DNA from: Bacteroidota bacterium | GTDB lineage: Bacteria; Bacteroidota; Bacteroidia; Cytophagales; Cyclobacteriaceae | Length of the DNA: 25,881 nucleotides | Direction of reading: 5' to 3' | Assembly (NCBI GenBank): GCA_023417065.1 | Contig: JAEZGH010000098.1 | Span: 1 to 25,881 of the forward strand | Shown: in pieces, positions 24,477 to 25,881 of the stretch | How the letters are laid out: each line of letters opens with the position of its first letter | Numbering within the stretch: the stretch's first letter is position 1 | The notes under the pieces: generated by a model | The model's database searches: none | Seen by the model: the letters and a program-made list of their open reading frames with translations, nothing else | What the model was told of the DNA's origin: nothing | Translations under genes and position numbers: made by a program

Positions 24477-25247
24477 GTGAAACGCCCTGTAATCATTGCG
24501 CTGCTTTTAGTCAGCATCAGTCCTTTATTCGCGCAACAGCGAAACTCCCATAACTTATTTTGGTTCCGCCTCTCCCTTTCAGATACCATAACAAGCCGTC
24601 TCAAGTGGGAAGCGCTCATTCAAAAACGCACCCAGGGTTCTTCTGAATCGCGTTCGAATCTCTTCAAAGCTCCGCAGTTCGAAAGTTACTGGCTCTGGCT
24701 TCACTACTCGCTGAATAAGAACGTCAGGGTATCCGTTTCTCCTTTTGGATATTTTGAAAGCTACATACTCAACGTCTCGCCATCCGATGAGGAGCTGGCA
24801 CCTATAAAGGAATTCCGATGGACGATAAAGGTGGATCACGAAACACAGGGCCGATATTTCAACTATATCAATAGATACAATCTGGAATATCGCAACCGCG
24901 ATCTGTTCAATACCGGCGACTTTGAACCCAACTGGCGGCTACGCTACATGGCGCGTTTCGAGATACCAGTAAAGAACCTGCTTCCAAAACCGATAACGTT
25001 CATCTTCTATGAAGAAGTGTTCCTTCAGTTCGGCAAGGCAGTGAAAAACAATCCCAATGTTTTCGACCAGAACCGTCTGTATGTAGGCTTCAACTACGAG
25101 ATACTCACCAATGTCAAAACCACCATCGGCTACATTTATGGATTTCAGGAGCGAAATTCAGGACGGGAATTCGACCACATAAATACATTTTGGGTGATCC
25201 TGAATTTCGACAACGTCTTCAGCCAGTTCTACCGGAACAATCGGTAA
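24477..25247 (+). CDS. DUF2490 family outer-membrane protein
   Basis: A 256-aa protein with signal peptide KRPVIIALLLVSISPLFAQ and a predicted beta-barrel of alternating strands, such as LFWFRLSLSDTITSRLKWE, WRLRYMARFEIPV and RLYVGFNYEILTNVKTTIGY. These match the DUF2490 family, small barrels common in Bacteroidota with no known function. The start codon is GTG (24477). It may be regulated by the kinase pair immediately upstream. It has one internal methionine and no cysteine, a reminder that small barrels are often poor in sulfur residues. Confidence 0.82.
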   Translation: MKRPVIIALLLVSISPLFAQQRNSHNLFWFRLSLSDTITSRLKWEALIQKRTQGSSESRSNLFKAPQFESYWLWLHYSLNKNVRVSVSPFGYFESYILNVSPSDEELAPIKEFRWTIKVDHETQGRYFNYINRYNLEYRNRDLFNTGDFEPNWRLRYMARFEIPVKNLLPKPITFIFYEEVFLQFGKAVKNNPNVFDQNRLYVGFNYEILTNVKTTIGYIYGFQERNSGREFDHINTFWVILNFDNVFSQFYRNNR

Positions 25248-25410
25248 AAAAACCAACATTGATCAATGCAAACTGTTGCCTGACTCCTGATTAAGCGTCT
25301 CGGGGTCCGAGCGTGATTAACTGTCTGAACCTTACCGCACATAAATAAATACTTTCGGCGAAGAGGATTACGCATTACATTCGCGTGATCAAATCGGTTG
25401 CTGTAATACT

Positions 25411-25881
25411 ATGACTAAGATTCTGATCGTCGATGACGACCCCTCATTCAACGGTATGCTTACTGCGTTTCTTACCAGAAATTCATATGAGGTCAGCTCG
25501 GCACATTCATCGTCCTCGGCAATCACCCTACTGAAAAAGGGCAATTTCGACCTCGTACTGACAGATTTCAAATTACCGGACGTGGATGGACTGGAGCTTA
25601 TCCAGCAAATAAAGGCAGATAACCCTTCCATGCCTGTCATCCTCATTACGAACTACTCTGATATCAGAACAGCTGTCCGTTCAATCAAGCTGGGAGCATA
25701 TGAGTACGTGACGAAACCAGTAATACCGGATGAGCTATTAATCACCGTTCAAAGAGCATTGCAAGGTCGCGAAGCAACGCCTGAACGCGAATCCAGGCCT
25801 TTGGAAAACGACTTCATCATCGGAAGCGGAACGTCTGCTGTTGATCTCTGGGAGCACGTCCAGATGGTGGCTCCCACCAAC
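25411..25881 (+). CDS. NtrC-family sigma-54 response regulator, 5' part only
   Basis: The first 157 codons are in the window and the frame is open at its end. Residues 1-120 are a receiver domain (MTKILIVDDDPSFNGML; D8-D10, phosphoacceptor D52 in LVLTDFKLP, K102 in YVTKP). The linker then leads to ENDFIIGSGTSAVDLWEHVQ, the usual entry of the sigma-54 AAA+ domain, so a full activator with ATPase and Fis-type helix-turn-helix should follow. The intergenic region before it contains the 12-base palindrome CATTGATCAATG (25257-25268) and a small hairpin, CTCGG/CCGAG (25299-25311), without a T-tract. Confidence 0.88.
   Translation, partial: MTKILIVDDDPSFNGMLTAFLTRNSYEVSSAHSSSSAITLLKKGNFDLVLTDFKLPDVDGLELIQQIKADNPSMPVILITNYSDIRTAVRSIKLGAYEYVTKPVIPDELLITVQRALQGREATPERESRPLENDFIIGSGTSAVDLWEHVQMVAPTN

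Noticed and set aside
25299..25311. CTCGG/CCGAG hairpin as terminator of the DUF2490 gene
   Set aside because: Only five base pairs and no T-tract follows.

Overview
The window looks like chromosomal DNA of a Bacteroidota bacterium, most likely a free-living Cytophagales-type organism. The signs are LytS/LytTR regulators, a TonB receptor with a carboxypeptidase-D-like N-terminal domain, a TPR histidine kinase, a DUF2490 outer-membrane protein, lipoproteins with ZU5 and DUF5018-like domains, and a promoter matching the Bacteroidota consensus TTG-N19-TAnnTTTG. The genus is an inference. I see no tRNA, rRNA, CRISPR array, transposase or phage gene.

Layout. 1-2.5 kb: a rhodanese gene (-), then a LytS-type kinase and LytTR regulator (+) overlapping by 4 bases. 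2.5-3.0 kb: a gene-free stretch with a structured GC-rich repeat-like element and competing inverted repeats. 3.0-6.2 kb: an ABC exporter (+), then a cupin and an AraC regulator (-). 6.3-11.9 kb: a three-gene operon (+) with a large ThuA/dehydrogenase/HEAT/azurin-like fusion lipoprotein, a TIM-barrel sugar epimerase and a Gfo/Idh/MocA oxidoreductase, closed by a clear terminator. It looks like carbohydrate or polyol oxidation and isomerisation. 12.0-12.5 kb: an Rrf2 regulator with a cysteine cluster. 12.5-16.9 kb (-): a TonB receptor operon. 17-21.7 kb (-): an OprO/OprP-type porin, a ZU5 lipoprotein and a twice-frameshifted propeller lipoprotein, with hairpin terminators. 21.8-25.9 kb (+): a TPR histidine kinase, a NarL-type regulator, a DUF2490 protein and the start of an NtrC-type regulator cut by the window edge.

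The most interesting part is 16.9 down to 12.5 kb on the minus strand. A well-formed promoter is followed at once by a complete SAM-I (S-box) riboswitch: P1, P2 with K-turn, loop/J3-4 pseudoknot, P3 and P4 can all be drawn. Four bases after the P1 helix a 24-codon open reading frame starts, with seven consecutive Cys codons and eight Cys in all. Then come a 169-aa protein of unknown family, a TonB-dependent receptor and a PstS/Sbp-like periplasmic binding protein. These three proteins contain no cysteine and, outside start codons and signal peptides, only two methionines in about 1300 residues. Together these point to a sulfur-starvation uptake operon read by two sensors in series, SAM through the riboswitch and Cys-tRNA through the leader peptide. 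The substrate, and the way the binding protein hands it to the cytoplasm without an ABC permease in view, are unknown.
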